Notes: generated from the sequence alone by a model not told the origin. Shown: positions 34,432 through 42,924, numbered from the stretch's first letter. The stretch is DNA of 59,934 bases from CAJPSE01 sp963514535 (GCA_963514535.1 CAUPUB010000001.1:1-59934); one strand, 5' to 3'. Made by a program: numbers and translations.

Positions 34432-34932
34432 ATGCGGACGATAGAGGGAAAATTGCTGGGAACGGGGCTTTCCGTGGCGATCGTGGTCTCCCGATTCAAC
34501 GACCTGATCTCCGAAAAGCTGCTGGAGGGGGCGAAGGACGCGCTTCTGCGCCACGACGTGTCCCATCAGGCCGTGGAGGTCTTCAGGGTCCCGGGTGCCT
34601 GGGAGCTGCCCCTGGCGGCCAAGGAGCTGGCCCTGAGCGGTAAGTACGACGCAATCATCGCCCTGGGGGCGGTCATACGGGGTGACACGCCGCACTTCGA
34701 CTACGTCTCCGCCGAGATGTCGAAGGGGCTGGCGCAGGTGGGGCTGGAGCACCGGGTGCCGGTGGTCTTCGGCGTCCTGACCTGCGACACCCTGGAGCAG
34801 GCTCTGCTCCGCGCGGGCAGCAAGGCGGGCAACAAGGGGGCGGACAGCGCGCACACCGCGATCGAGATGGCCAACCTGCTGAGGAACATCCGCCTTTCCG
34901 GGGGAACGAAGGGGGGGCTGCGTGATGCTTGA
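34432..34932 (+). CDS. ribH: 6,7-dimethyl-8-ribityllumazine synthase
   Basis: Condenses DHBP with the pyrimidine to give the substrate of RibE. The 166-residue product has GLSVAIVVSRFNDLISEKLLEGA, VFRVPGAWELPLAA, IALGAVIRGDTPHFDYV with the active-site His, and VPVVFGVLTCDTLEQALLRAG, all typical. GGAGG precedes the ATG. It is separated from ribBA by 108 bases with a REP-like element and overlaps serS by eight bases. Confidence 0.97.
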   Translation: MRTIEGKLLGTGLSVAIVVSRFNDLISEKLLEGAKDALLRHDVSHQAVEVFRVPGAWELPLAAKELALSGKYDAIIALGAVIRGDTPHFDYVSAEMSKGLAQVGLEHRVPVVFGVLTCDTLEQALLRAGSKAGNKGADSAHTAIEMANLLRNIRLSGGTKGGLRDA

Positions 34933-36202
34933 CCTGCGTTGGATCCTCGCGAACCGCGAGGAGGCGGAACGCTGTCTGAGGAACCGGCGGCACGATTTCG
35001 ACCTCGGTGTTCTGGAGTCGCTGGACGGGAGGCGCCGCAGGCTGATCACCGAGGCCGAGGAACTGAAGGCCCGGAGGAACGAGGGGTCCCGTAAGGTAGG
35101 GGAGGCGAAGCGGTCGGGGACGGACGCGTCCGCCCTCATGGAGGAGATACGCCTCATGGGGGACGGCATCCGGGAGCGGGATTCCGCCCTCGCGGAGGTC
35201 GAGGACGAGCTGGACCGCATCCTGATGGCCCTGCCCAACCGCCTGCACGAGAGCACGCCTGTGGGCGTGGACGAGAACGACAATCCCGTGGTGCGCTCCT
35301 GGGGCGCGCCGAAGGACTTCGGCTTCGAGCCCAAGCCCCATTGGGAGCTGGCCGAGGAGCTGGGGATCATGGACTTCGAGAAGGGCGTCATGCTGGCCCA
35401 GAGCCGGTTCACCCTTCTGAGGGGCATGGGAGCCCGGATGGAGCGGGCGCTGATCTCCTTTATGCTGGACCTGCACACCACCCGACACGGCTACACGGAG
35501 ATGGAGCCGCCCTTCATGGTACGCTCCGAGATCCTGGAGGGGACGGGACAGCTTCCGAAGTTCGCGGAGGACCTCTATCGGATCGAGGGGGAGGACCTCT
35601 GGATGATCCCGACCGCGGAGGTGCCCCTGACGAATCTGCACCGGGGGACGATCCTGGAGGAGTCCGACCTTCCGAAATATTACACGGCCTATACCCCGTG
35701 CTTCCGCCGGGAGGCCGGCTCGGCGGGGCGCGACGTCCGGGGGATGTTGCGTCAGCATCAGTTCGACAAGGTGGAGCTGGTCAAGCTCTGCACGCCGGAG
35801 ACGAGCTACGAGGAGCTGGAGAAGCTGACTGCGAACGCGGAGAAGGTGCTGCAGCTTCTGGAACTGCCCTACCGCGTCGTGGCGCTCTGCTCTGGCGACA
35901 TCGGGTTCGGGGCAGCCAAGACCTACGACCTCGAGGTGTGGCTTCCCTCTCAGGGCAAGTACCGTGAGATCAGCTCCTGCAGCAACTGCGAGGATTTCCA
36001 GGCCCGCCGCATGGATACGCGCTACCGGCCGGCCGGCGGGGGACGGCCCCGCTTCGTCCACACCCTCAACGGATCCGGCGTGGCTATCGGACGGGCGTTG
36101 ATTGCCGTTCTGGAGAACGGCCAGGAGCAGGACGGAAGCATCAGGATCCCGGAGGCGCTCGTCCCCTATATGGGCGGCGTGACCGAGCTCCGAAGGGGCT
36201 AG
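34925..36202 (+). CDS. serS: Seryl-tRNA synthetase
   Basis: Charges tRNA-Ser (and tRNA-Sec if present). The 425-residue product has the N-terminal coiled-coil arm (MLDLRWILANREEAERCL... about residues 1-105) that grips the long variable arm of tRNA-Ser, and the class II core: motif 2 in TPCFRREAGSAGRDVRGMLRQHQFDKVELVK, PTAEVPLTNLH, and motif 3 in HTLNGSGVAIGRALIAVLEN. ATG at 34925 is preferred over the GTG one codon earlier. It is the end of the riboflavin run. Confidence 0.98.
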   Translation: MLDLRWILANREEAERCLRNRRHDFDLGVLESLDGRRRRLITEAEELKARRNEGSRKVGEAKRSGTDASALMEEIRLMGDGIRERDSALAEVEDELDRILMALPNRLHESTPVGVDENDNPVVRSWGAPKDFGFEPKPHWELAEELGIMDFEKGVMLAQSRFTLLRGMGARMERALISFMLDLHTTRHGYTEMEPPFMVRSEILEGTGQLPKFAEDLYRIEGEDLWMIPTAEVPLTNLHRGTILEESDLPKYYTAYTPCFRREAGSAGRDVRGMLRQHQFDKVELVKLCTPETSYEELEKLTANAEKVLQLLELPYRVVALCSGDIGFGAAKTYDLEVWLPSQGKYREISSCSNCEDFQARRMDTRYRPAGGGRPRFVHTLNGSGVAIGRALIAVLENGQEQDGSIRIPEALVPYMGGVTELRRG

Positions 36203-36213
36203 GGGGCGTCTCG

Positions 36214-37944
36214 GTGGCCGGCTATGCGGAGATGGTGGCGGGGTGCGGCGCCGCGGCTCTGCTCTGCGTCGGGGTACAGTATTGTGCAAAGCGGATGCTG
36301 GAGCCCCGCCAGTATGGCTATTTTCGCGACCTTCTGCTGGCGGGGTGCTGGATGCTCATGGCGCTGTGGTTTGGCGACGCCAACGCCCGTATCGTGGTGG
36401 GAGGCGCCTTTCTGGCCGGGGTCGCAGGCCTTGGCGAGGACCTGTACTCCGACCGGCGCTGGCGCCTGGGCTACCTTCTGATCGGCCTCTTCTGCGCGCT
36501 TGCCGGTCCCTCGATCGCCTTCCTGAGGTTCGCGGATGGGGAGTACGTCTACCTGACGCCCCTGGCCTCGCTGGTCGCCACGACCCTCTGGTTCACCCTG
36601 TTTCCCCTGTTGTTCCGTCATCTGGACGAGATTCCGGGGTTGCTGGGCCATATCCTCGCCGTCACGTTCTCGCTCATGCTCATGGCGGTGCTGCTGATGG
36701 GGCGACCCGCGGCCGATGCGTTTTTCATGGCCTTTTCGGGGATGGCCCTGCTTGGCGCCTTCTGGAGCCGGTTCGGCAATGCCTACAGGCAGGCGGGGCA
36801 CGCCATGTCCGCGATGTGGAGCGTCCTCGCGGCCGGGACGGCGGTGCTGGGCGGTAGCAAGGGCATCGTCTTCAGCTCCATGCTCTTTCTCTCCCTGGGG
36901 CTCTTCGCGATCCCCCTGGCGGAGGTCTCGCTGCACTGGGCCAGCATGTTCTTCACGGAGCATCCCTACGGGACGGAACGGCTTTACCGCCGCATGATCG
37001 CCCGGGGCCTCGAGCACCCCGACGCCGTTCGGTTCGTCGCGGGGCTCTGTGCGCTCGTGAGCATCGCCGCGGCGCTCCTCCAGTCCCCGACGACCTACCG
37101 GGCCTGGGGTTGGTGGCTGGCCGCCGGGCTCTGTTCCCTGGGGGTGGTGCTGCCCCTCCTGCTGCGCCGCCGGTCCCGGTCGCCGATGAATGGGGAGAAG
37201 CCGTCGCTCTGGGGTGTTCGGATCGACAACGTCTCCATGAATTACGCGGTGTCCCGGGCGCGGGGACTGATTCTGAGCCCCGGGGAGGAGGCCCGCCTCG
37301 TCGCGACCGTCAACGCCCTGGGGATGGAGGAGGCCGTGCGGGACCCCGGCTACCGGGCGGCCCTCGGCGATGCCTCCATGGTCCTGGCGGATGGGGTCGG
37401 GCTCCTCTGGGGAATGCGTTTTCTGGGCATGTCCCTGCAGGAACGGGTGACGGGGATCGATTTTGCCGAGCAGCTCTGCCGCGTCGCGGCGGTCGAGGAG
37501 TGGCCCGTATACTTTCTGGGCGCCAAGGGGGACACGGCCGCGGCCTGTGCGGAGGCCCTCTCGGTGCGCTGTCCCGGGCTGATCGTCGCGGGCGCGCGGG
37601 ACGGGTACTTCGACGTCGAGGACACGGCCGTGGCCGACGCCGTCGCGTCGAGCGGCGCGCGCATCCTCCTGGTTGCGATGGGCCTCCCCCGGCAGGAGAA
37701 GTGGGTTGCGCTTCATAAAAAACGACTGGGCGGCCTCCTGGCGGTAGGGGTGGGGGGCGCTTTCGACGTGTTTGCCGGCCGCCTCTCCCGGGCTCCGGCC
37801 CTGGTGCAGAGGATCGGGATGGAATGGTTCTACCGGCTCTGTCAGGAGCCGGGCCGCTGGAGTCGGGACCTGAGGCTGGCGTCCTTCGTCCTCCGCGTCC
37901 TGGCGACGCGCCTGGGGCTGTACGGGAGAGGGGCGCCTCGCTGA
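36214..37944 (+). CDS. Membrane WecA/MraY-like domain fused to a WecG/TagA/CpsF glycosyltransferase
   Basis: The 576-residue protein has two parts. Residues 1-325 form about nine membrane helices resembling the MraY/WecA phospho-sugar transferase fold (GVAGLGEDLYSDRRWRLGYLLIG is like the DD..LSPR.RL loop; HPYGTERLYRRMIARGLEHPDAVR is like the D..HLHHRLL..G.S segment), but the catalytic Asp pair and His motif look degraded, so this half may be an anchor. Residues about 335-576 are a complete WecG/TagA/CpsF domain: MVLADGVGLLWGMR, QERVTGIDF, MGLPRQEKWV, GVGGAFDVFAG and GMEWFYRLCQEPGRWSR. This transfers ManNAc or ManNAcA to a lipid-linked GlcNAc in other organisms. GTG start at 36214. Probably builds a cell-surface polymer linker. 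Confidence 0.82.
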   Translation: MAGYAEMVAGCGAAALLCVGVQYCAKRMLEPRQYGYFRDLLLAGCWMLMALWFGDANARIVVGGAFLAGVAGLGEDLYSDRRWRLGYLLIGLFCALAGPSIAFLRFADGEYVYLTPLASLVATTLWFTLFPLLFRHLDEIPGLLGHILAVTFSLMLMAVLLMGRPAADAFFMAFSGMALLGAFWSRFGNAYRQAGHAMSAMWSVLAAGTAVLGGSKGIVFSSMLFLSLGLFAIPLAEVSLHWASMFFTEHPYGTERLYRRMIARGLEHPDAVRFVAGLCALVSIAAALLQSPTTYRAWGWWLAAGLCSLGVVLPLLLRRRSRSPMNGEKPSLWGVRIDNVSMNYAVSRARGLILSPGEEARLVATVNALGMEEAVRDPGYRAALGDASMVLADGVGLLWGMRFLGMSLQERVTGIDFAEQLCRVAAVEEWPVYFLGAKGDTAAACAEALSVRCPGLIVAGARDGYFDVEDTAVADAVASSGARILLVAMGLPRQEKWVALHKKRLGGLLAVGVGGAFDVFAGRLSRAPALVQRIGMEWFYRLCQEPGRWSRDLRLASFVLRVLATRLGLYGRGAPR

Positions 37945-37988
37945 GCACAGGTTCGGCGCGGCGCAAGCGCGACGTCACGACGTAAACA

Positions 37989-38450
37989 ATGAAGATCGTC
38001 GTCCTGGCCGTCGGCAGGCCCAGGGAGAAAAGGCTGGCCTCGCTGGCGGACGAGTATCTGGCGCGGATTCGGCCCGCGGGGCTCGTCGGCGTGGAACGGG
38101 TACCCGATGTTGCTGCCGGCCGGCCGGCGGAGGCGGTCGAGCGCGAGGGGCAGGAGCTTTTGAAGCGCATCCGGCCTCGGGACTGCGTCGTGCTGCTTCG
38201 GGAGGATGGGACGGAACGGACCAGCCGGGAGCTGGCCTCCTTTCTCTCCGAGAGGATGGAGGCGACGGCGGGACGCGTGGTGATGGTCGTCGGCGGTCCC
38301 TGGGGCACGAGCCGCGGGCTGGGGGACCGGGCCGACGCCTCCCTGTCCCTCTCCCGCATGACGTTTACGCACGAGATGTGTTTCCTCTTCCTCGCCGAGC
38401 AGCTGTACCGCGCCTTTTCGATCCTGGCGGGGACGGGATATCACCACTAA
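37989..38450 (+). CDS. rlmH: 23S rRNA pseudouridine-1915 N3-methyltransferase RlmH
   Basis: SPOUT-fold enzyme that methylates pseudouridine 1915 of 23S rRNA using SAM. The 153-residue product is of normal length; KIVVLAVGR opens it, DCVVLLREDGTERTSRELA is in the middle, and the knot region VVMVVGGPWGTSRGLGDRADASLSLSRMTFTHEMCFLFLAEQLYRAFSI-type closing with GTGYHH is characteristic. 44 bases after the glycosyltransferase gene. Confidence 0.96.
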   Translation: MKIVVLAVGRPREKRLASLADEYLARIRPAGLVGVERVPDVAAGRPAEAVEREGQELLKRIRPRDCVVLLREDGTERTSRELASFLSERMEATAGRVVMVVGGPWGTSRGLGDRADASLSLSRMTFTHEMCFLFLAEQLYRAFSILAGTGYHH

Positions 38451-38479
38451 TTTAGGATAATTTAGGAGGTCTTTTTCAG

Positions 38480-38791
38480 GTGAAGCTGAACAACATGATG
38501 AAGCAGGCCCAGAGGATGCAGGCCCAGATGATGGAGATCCAGGAGAAGCTTGGGGAGGAGACCGTCGAGGCCAGCGTCGGCGGCGGGATGGTCAAGGCCG
38601 TCTTTACGGGGCAGGGCGCCCTGGTGGAGATCCGCATCGACCCCGAGGTGATCAAGCCCGAGGAGCGGGAGATGCTGGAGGACCTGGTGACTGCGGCGGT
38701 CAACGAGGGGCTGCTGAAGAGCAAGGAACTGGCGAACGCCCGGATGGGCGCCGTCACCGGGGCCCTGGGCTCGCTGGGGCTGGGCTTCTAG
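38480..38791 (+). CDS. ybaB: YbaB/EbfC nucleoid-associated protein
   Basis: Small dimeric DNA-binding protein, 103 residues. NMMKQAQRMQAQMMEIQEKL gives the N-terminal tweezers helix, followed by VEASVGGGMVKAVFTGQGALVEIRIDPEV and the C-terminal helix EMLEDLVTAAVNEGLLKSKEL. The GTG start at 38480 has AGGAGG 13 bases upstream. Its place immediately before recR (10 bases apart) is the classic ybaB-recR pair. Confidence 0.95.
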   Translation: MKLNNMMKQAQRMQAQMMEIQEKLGEETVEASVGGGMVKAVFTGQGALVEIRIDPEVIKPEEREMLEDLVTAAVNEGLLKSKELANARMGAVTGALGSLGLGF

Positions 38792-38801
38792 GGCGCGCTC
38801 C

Positions 38802-39425
38802 TTGGACCCGATCGCCCGCCTGATCTCCCATTTCACGAAGTTCCCGGGCGTGGGGAACAAGAGCGCTCGGAGGATGGTCTTCTACCTTCTGAAGCAGGAC
38901 ACCGCGCAGCTCAGGGAGCTTGGCGCGGGCATCGCCTCCCTCAAGGACGACCTCCACACCTGCAGCGAGTGCGGAAACATATCGGACGGGGACCCCTGCC
39001 CGATATGCCGCGACGCCCTGCGGGACCGCAGGACGCTCTGCGTCGTGGAGAACATCGACGACCTCGTCTCCTTCGAACAGGCCGGCATCTACAACGGGCT
39101 CTATCACGTGCTGGGGGGCAGGGTCTCCCCGTTCGACGACGAGGACCTGAGCCCGGAGAGCGTGGAGTTCCTTCTGAGGCACATCCAGGACCTGAGGGCC
39201 GAGGAGGTCATCATTGCGACGAACCCCCGCATGGAGGGGGACCTCACCTACTATGCCCTTCTGGACATCCTGCGGGGGCTCGACGGCCCGGAGGAAAGAT
39301 CGGGAGGAAAGCTCAGGGTCACGCGTCTTGCCTTCGGGCTCCCCGTCGGAGGATCCATAGAGTTTGCGGACCGCATGACGCTCCATACGGCGCTCGAGTC
39401 CCGGACGACGGCCCTGCGGGACTGA
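38802..39425 (+). CDS. recR: Recombination protein RecR
   Basis: Ring-forming partner of RecO/RecF in RecA loading on gapped DNA. The 207-residue product has the N-terminal helix-hairpin-helix FTKFPGVGNKSARRMVFYLL, the four-Cys zinc finger CSECGNISDGDPCPIC, and a Toprim domain (LCVVENIDDLVSFEQAGIYNGLYHVLGG, EEVIIATNPRMEGDLTYYAL). TTG start at 38802. Full length for the family. Confidence 0.97.
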   Translation: MDPIARLISHFTKFPGVGNKSARRMVFYLLKQDTAQLRELGAGIASLKDDLHTCSECGNISDGDPCPICRDALRDRRTLCVVENIDDLVSFEQAGIYNGLYHVLGGRVSPFDDEDLSPESVEFLLRHIQDLRAEEVIIATNPRMEGDLTYYALLDILRGLDGPEERSGGKLRVTRLAFGLPVGGSIEFADRMTLHTALESRTTALRD

Positions 39426-39439
39426 CGGGTGCGGAGCCG

Positions 39440-39500
39440 TAAGGACGAGATCATAAACAGTGATGAGAGCACGAGGACACGAGGATGAGATCATGAGGAC
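39440..39500 (+). repeat. Purine-rich degenerate repeat before ispDF
   Basis: Repeated GATGAGA/CACGAGGA-type units fill the gap between recR and ispDF, including two near-identical GATGAGA..ATGAGGAC-like runs. No promoter seen. Confidence 0.45.
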
Positions 39501-39506
39501 GATACT

Positions 39507-40670
39507 GTGAAGCGTTTTTCGTTTCTGATCGTTGCGGGAGGGAGCGGGAGCCGCATCGGCGGGGAGAGGAAGCAGTTTCGGCTCCTGGGGGGCCGGCCGC
39601 TGTGGCGCTGGAGCGCGGACTTGGCGGCATCGCTATGGCGCGACGGGATTGCGGAGGTCGTCCTGGTCCTTCCCCGCGGTGAGGTCGTTCCTCAGCCCTG
39701 GCCGGAGGCCGGTCCCGTCCCGCTCCGTCTGGCCGGGGGGGGGGCCTCGCGGCCGGATTCCGTCATGAACGGCCTTGCGGCCTGCTCGTGCGATTATGTG
39801 ATGGTGCATGATGCGGCCCGTCCCCTCGTGAGCGGGGACCTGCTGGGAAAGCTGATGGAGGCGACGGACGAGCGATTCGGGGCCGTCCCCGTACTGCCGG
39901 TCGCCGAGGCGGTCAAGCGCATCGACGCGGAGGGCCGCGTCGGCGCCGTGAACCGCGAGGGGCTCTTCACGACCCAGACGCCACAGTCCTTTTTTCGCAA
40001 AAGGCTGGAGTCCGTCCTGGAGAGGTACGGGGCGTCCGTCAAGGACGAGGCCGAGGCCTGGCTTGCCGCGGGGCTGGAGCTTCGATGTCTGGAGGGGGAG
40101 CGCTTGAATTTCAAGGTTACGTGGCCGGAGGATCTGCGGATGGCGAGGGCTCTGGCCCATGATTGCGGAGGGGCGGCGGTCCGTACCGGCCTGGGGTACG
40201 ACGTGCACCGCCTGGTTCCGGATCGGCCGCTGATCCTGGGAGGGGTCCGCATCGGGGACTCCCCCCTGGGGCTTCTCGGGCACTCGGACGCGGACCTCCT
40301 GGCCCATGCCGTCTCGGACGCCCTGCTCGGGGCGGCGGGCCTGCCGGATATCGGCAATCTGTTCCCCGCCTCGGACGAGGCCTATCGGGACGCGGACAGC
40401 ATGGAGTTGCTGCGGCGCGTCGTGGAGAGGGTCCGGGAGGAGCACTGGACCGTCGTCTGGGTGGATGCGGTGATCCAGGCCCAGGTACCGCGATTGAACG
40501 TCCATCTGCCCGAGATGCGGTCCCGGCTCTCGGCGCTGCTGAGCCCCGGAGGCCCGAACTGCGTCAACGTCAAGGCGAAGTCCGCGGAGGGGACGGGCGA
40601 CCCCGGCCTGGGGCGCTCCATGACCTGCTGGGCGGCCGCGACCCTGACCCGCGAGGGGGTGGGGGAGTGA
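39507..40670 (+). CDS. ispDF: Bifunctional MEP cytidylyltransferase / MECDP synthase
   Basis: Steps 3 and 5 of the non-mevalonate isoprenoid pathway in one chain of 387 residues. Residues 1-225 are IspD: IVAGGSGSRIGGERKQFRLLGGRPL with the CTP-binding loop, VMVHDAARPLV, FTTQTPQSFFR, ERLNFKVTWPEDL. Residues from about 228 are IspF: GLGYDVHRLVPDRPLILGGVRI, LLGHSDADLLAHAVSDALLGAAGLPDIGNLFP with the zinc Asp-x-His pair, and NVKAKSAEGTGDPGLGR-type end. GTG start at 39507. The stop overlaps gltX at GTGA. Confidence 0.97.
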   Translation: MKRFSFLIVAGGSGSRIGGERKQFRLLGGRPLWRWSADLAASLWRDGIAEVVLVLPRGEVVPQPWPEAGPVPLRLAGGGASRPDSVMNGLAACSCDYVMVHDAARPLVSGDLLGKLMEATDERFGAVPVLPVAEAVKRIDAEGRVGAVNREGLFTTQTPQSFFRKRLESVLERYGASVKDEAEAWLAAGLELRCLEGERLNFKVTWPEDLRMARALAHDCGGAAVRTGLGYDVHRLVPDRPLILGGVRIGDSPLGLLGHSDADLLAHAVSDALLGAAGLPDIGNLFPASDEAYRDADSMELLRRVVERVREEHWTVVWVDAVIQAQVPRLNVHLPEMRSRLSALLSPGGPNCVNVKAKSAEGTGDPGLGRSMTCWAAATLTREGVGE

Positions 40671-42031
40671 TCCGGACGCGCTTTGCCCCCTCACCCACGG
40701 GGGAGCTCCACATCGGAGGGGCCCGGACGGCGCTCTTCAATTTCCTGCTCGCCCGCTCGGCGGGGGGGCGGTTTGTCCTTCGGATCGACGACACGGACGC
40801 GGAGCGCTCGCGCAGGGAGTTCGAGCTCGAGCTGATGGAGGACCTTCGCTGGCTTGGGCTGGATTGGGACGAGGGGCCGGACGGCGGAGGCGTCCCCTGC
40901 CGGCAGAGCGAGCGCCTCGGACTCTATGCGGAGTGGATGAGCCGGCTTCGCGAGGTGGGCGCTGTCTACCCCTGCTTCTGCTCGGACGAGCGGCTCGGCA
41001 CCCTGCGCCGGGAGCAGGCGGCCCGAGGCGAGCCGCCGCGCTACGACGGGCGCTGCCGGGCGCTGTCCTCCGGAGAGGTCGAGCTCCGCATCGCCTCCGG
41101 TGAAAAGCCGTGCTGGCGTTTTGCGCTGGGGAGCGAGCCCATCGTCTTCGAGGACGCGGTGCGGGGCCGTCAGGTCTTCCCGGCGGGGACCATCGGGGAC
41201 TTCGTCCTGGAGCGGAGCGACGGCATGCCCACCTATCTCTTCGCCTCCGCCGTGGACGACCTCGCGATGGAGATCACACATGTGGTGCGGGGGGACGAGC
41301 ACGTCCCCAACACGGCGCGCCAGTTGGCGATCCTGGACCGACTGGGCTGCCCCCGTCCCGTCTTTGCGCACATCCCCATGATCCTGTCGGCGGACCGGCA
41401 GAAGCTCAGCAAGCGGACGGGCTCGACCTCCATCCGGGAATACCGGGAGCGGGGGTTTCTCCCCGAGGGGCTTGTCGCCTATCTGGCGACCCTGAGCTGG
41501 TTCCCCGGGGACGCCGTCTCCCCGTTCTCGTTGGAATCACTCGCCGGCGCCTTTTCTCTCGACCGTATCTCCCGCTCCTCCCCCCTGCACGACGAGTCCC
41601 ACCTGTTGCACTGGCAGAGGGAGGCGATGCGCCGAAGGGGGACGGCCCGCATCCGGCAGGAGATTGCGGAGCGGGACCCCCGTTTCGGGGTCCTTGGGGA
41701 CCGAATCGACGTTCTGATAGGGGACCTTCTGGACGAGCATCCCCTTACGGGGGAGCTGGAGCAGGCCCTGGCGTTTCTCGTGGAGCGGCCGGCCGGCGAG
41801 AGGACGGAGTGGATGCCGGTCCTGGCATCTGCACTGGGGGAACTGGAGCCCTGGAACGAGGAGGAGTTGAACGGCCTGCTGCGCACGTTCATGAAGGAAC
41901 GGGGGATGAGGGGGAGGGAGTTCTTCCATCCCTTGAGGCTCCTGCTGACGGGGCGGGAACGAGGAGCTGCGCTGCCGCTGGTCCTGCTCGCTCTGGGGCG
42001 CGAGGAGGCCGTATCCCGTCTTGAGGGCTGA
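40667..42031 (+). CDS. gltX: Glutamyl-tRNA synthetase
   Basis: Charges tRNA-Glu. The 454-residue product starts MIRTRFAPSPTGELHIGGARTALFN, carrying the class I HIGH-type motif in its usual HIGG form, and has LRIDDTDAERSRREFE, YPCFCSDE, the editing-free connective region, SDGMPTYLFASAVDDLAMEITHVVRGDEHVPNT and KLSKRTGSTSIREYR (KMSKS-like). A long in-frame upstream extension runs through ispDF and is not real; GTG at 40667 overlaps the ispDF stop. Whether it discriminates against tRNA-Gln cannot be told. Confidence 0.97.
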   Translation: MIRTRFAPSPTGELHIGGARTALFNFLLARSAGGRFVLRIDDTDAERSRREFELELMEDLRWLGLDWDEGPDGGGVPCRQSERLGLYAEWMSRLREVGAVYPCFCSDERLGTLRREQAARGEPPRYDGRCRALSSGEVELRIASGEKPCWRFALGSEPIVFEDAVRGRQVFPAGTIGDFVLERSDGMPTYLFASAVDDLAMEITHVVRGDEHVPNTARQLAILDRLGCPRPVFAHIPMILSADRQKLSKRTGSTSIREYRERGFLPEGLVAYLATLSWFPGDAVSPFSLESLAGAFSLDRISRSSPLHDESHLLHWQREAMRRRGTARIRQEIAERDPRFGVLGDRIDVLIGDLLDEHPLTGELEQALAFLVERPAGERTEWMPVLASALGELEPWNEEELNGLLRTFMKERGMRGREFFHPLRLLLTGRERGAALPLVLLALGREEAVSRLEG

Positions 42032-42047
42032 TGCCCGGGAGGTTATG

Positions 42048-42230
42048 ATGAGCGTCATCTATTCGCACAACAAATTTTTTGACGTGGAGAACTGGTCGGG
42101 GGCCGAGGTGCTCGGAGGCTTTGAGGACGTGGTGCATGTTGACGACGCTTCCAACTTGACCATCTTCGAGGCCTATGAGGTTTCGATCGAGGATTCCTGG
42201 CCGAGCTTCATCCGGGACCAGTCCCTGTGA
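42048..42230 (+). CDS. Small acidic protein of unknown function
   Basis: About 60 residues, opening MSVIYSHNKFFDVENWSG and rich in Asp and Glu (FEDVVHVDDASN, YEVSIEDSW), no membrane segment or known motif. GGGAGG at 42037-42042 gives good spacing to this ATG (another ATG one codon before). It lies 16 bases past gltX and before the rpmH promoter, so it is probably cotranscribed with gltX. A real gene is likely because of its ribosome site and balanced composition, but I recognise no homologue. Confidence 0.55.
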   Translation: MSVIYSHNKFFDVENWSGAEVLGGFEDVVHVDDASNLTIFEAYEVSIEDSWPSFIRDQSL

Positions 42231-42251
42231 CCGTGCCATAAGAAGAGGTTA

Positions 42252-42281
42252 TTGTCCAAATCTCAGAGTTTATGCTATACT
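42252..42281 (+). promoter_or_regulatory. Putative promoter of the rpmH-rnpA-yidD-yidC operon
   Basis: TTGTCC, 18-base spacer, TATACT, in an AT-rich stretch. It leaves a leader of about 120 bases before rpmH; no oriC-like cluster of DnaA boxes is seen there. Confidence 0.65.
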
Positions 42282-42409
42282 ACCTCAGTTTATGTGCTTG
42301 CTGCATAGCTTATTTTGTTGTCTCGAGCCGTTTTGGGCTCTATATGAAATCCTTTCGCTTTCGATAGTGTTTTCGTTCGGATAGGATAGACAGTAAGGAG
42401 GCATTATTT

Positions 42410-42550
42410 ATGGATAAGGGGACCTTCCAGCCGCACAGAAAGCCGCGTAAGAGGAAGATTGGTTTTCTCGCCCGTTCTTCCTCTCCCTCGGGGCGCAAAA
42501 TTCTTCGCAACCGAAGGCGCAAGGGCCGCAAGTGCCTGACCATGGCGTAA
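42410..42550 (+). CDS. rpmH: 50S ribosomal protein L34
   Basis: Forty-six residues: MDKGTFQPHRKPRKRKIGF, then LARSSSPSGRKILRNRRRKG and a final RKCLTMA. The pattern TFQPHRKPRKRK...GRKIL.NRRRKGRK is the L34 signature. AAGGAGG lies about ten bases upstream of the ATG. First gene of the conserved rpmH-rnpA-yidD-yidC-jag block; rnpA starts inside its last codons in another frame. Confidence 0.96.
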   Translation: MDKGTFQPHRKPRKRKIGFLARSSSPSGRKILRNRRRKGRKCLTMA

Positions 42551-42924
42551 CCCTGAGGAAAGGTCGGGAGTTCGACCTCATCTTCCGCACCGGTCTTCGC
42601 GTCCAGGGAGATCTGGTGCGGTTGTTATTTTTGAGGTGTCCGGGGCAACTCGGATTACGCGTGGGGTATGCGGTGGGCAAGCGGCAGGGGAAGGCCCATG
42701 TCCGCAACAGGGGACGCCGTGTTCTGCGCGAGGCCTTTCGGCGTCTGATACCCTGGGTGGTCTCCGATGTGATGCTCGTTCTCTCCCTGAAGGACCGGGC
42801 TCTTGGTGCCTCCGCCCTTGCCGTCTGGCATGATATGACCAGGCTCCTGCAGCGTCAGGGCCTTTTGCTCGATGGGTGGGATGGAGCGGACTGGGACTCG
42901 CCCGTCTTGCGCCGTGTCCCCTGA
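42532..42924 (+). CDS. rnpA: Ribonuclease P protein component
   Basis: Protein subunit that helps RNase P RNA trim the 5' ends of tRNAs. The 130-residue product has VTLRKGREFDLIFRTGLRVQGDLVRLLFL and the RNA-binding RNR motif region LRVGYAVGKRQGKAHVRNRGRRVLREAFRRL. GTG at 42532 is the only good start and overlaps rpmH by 19 bases, as is common in this operon. Confidence 0.93.
   Translation: MPDHGVTLRKGREFDLIFRTGLRVQGDLVRLLFLRCPGQLGLRVGYAVGKRQGKAHVRNRGRRVLREAFRRLIPWVVSDVMLVLSLKDRALGASALAVWHDMTRLLQRQGLLLDGWDGADWDSPVLRRVP

Noticed and set aside
40163..40666. N-terminal extension of glutamyl-tRNA synthetase
   Set aside because: It is a shadow frame of the IspF domain; the conserved start MIRTRFAPSPTG is at 40667.
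42231..42409. Chromosome origin next to rpmH
   Set aside because: No dnaA gene and no cluster of DnaA boxes in the gap; gltX lies on the other side.
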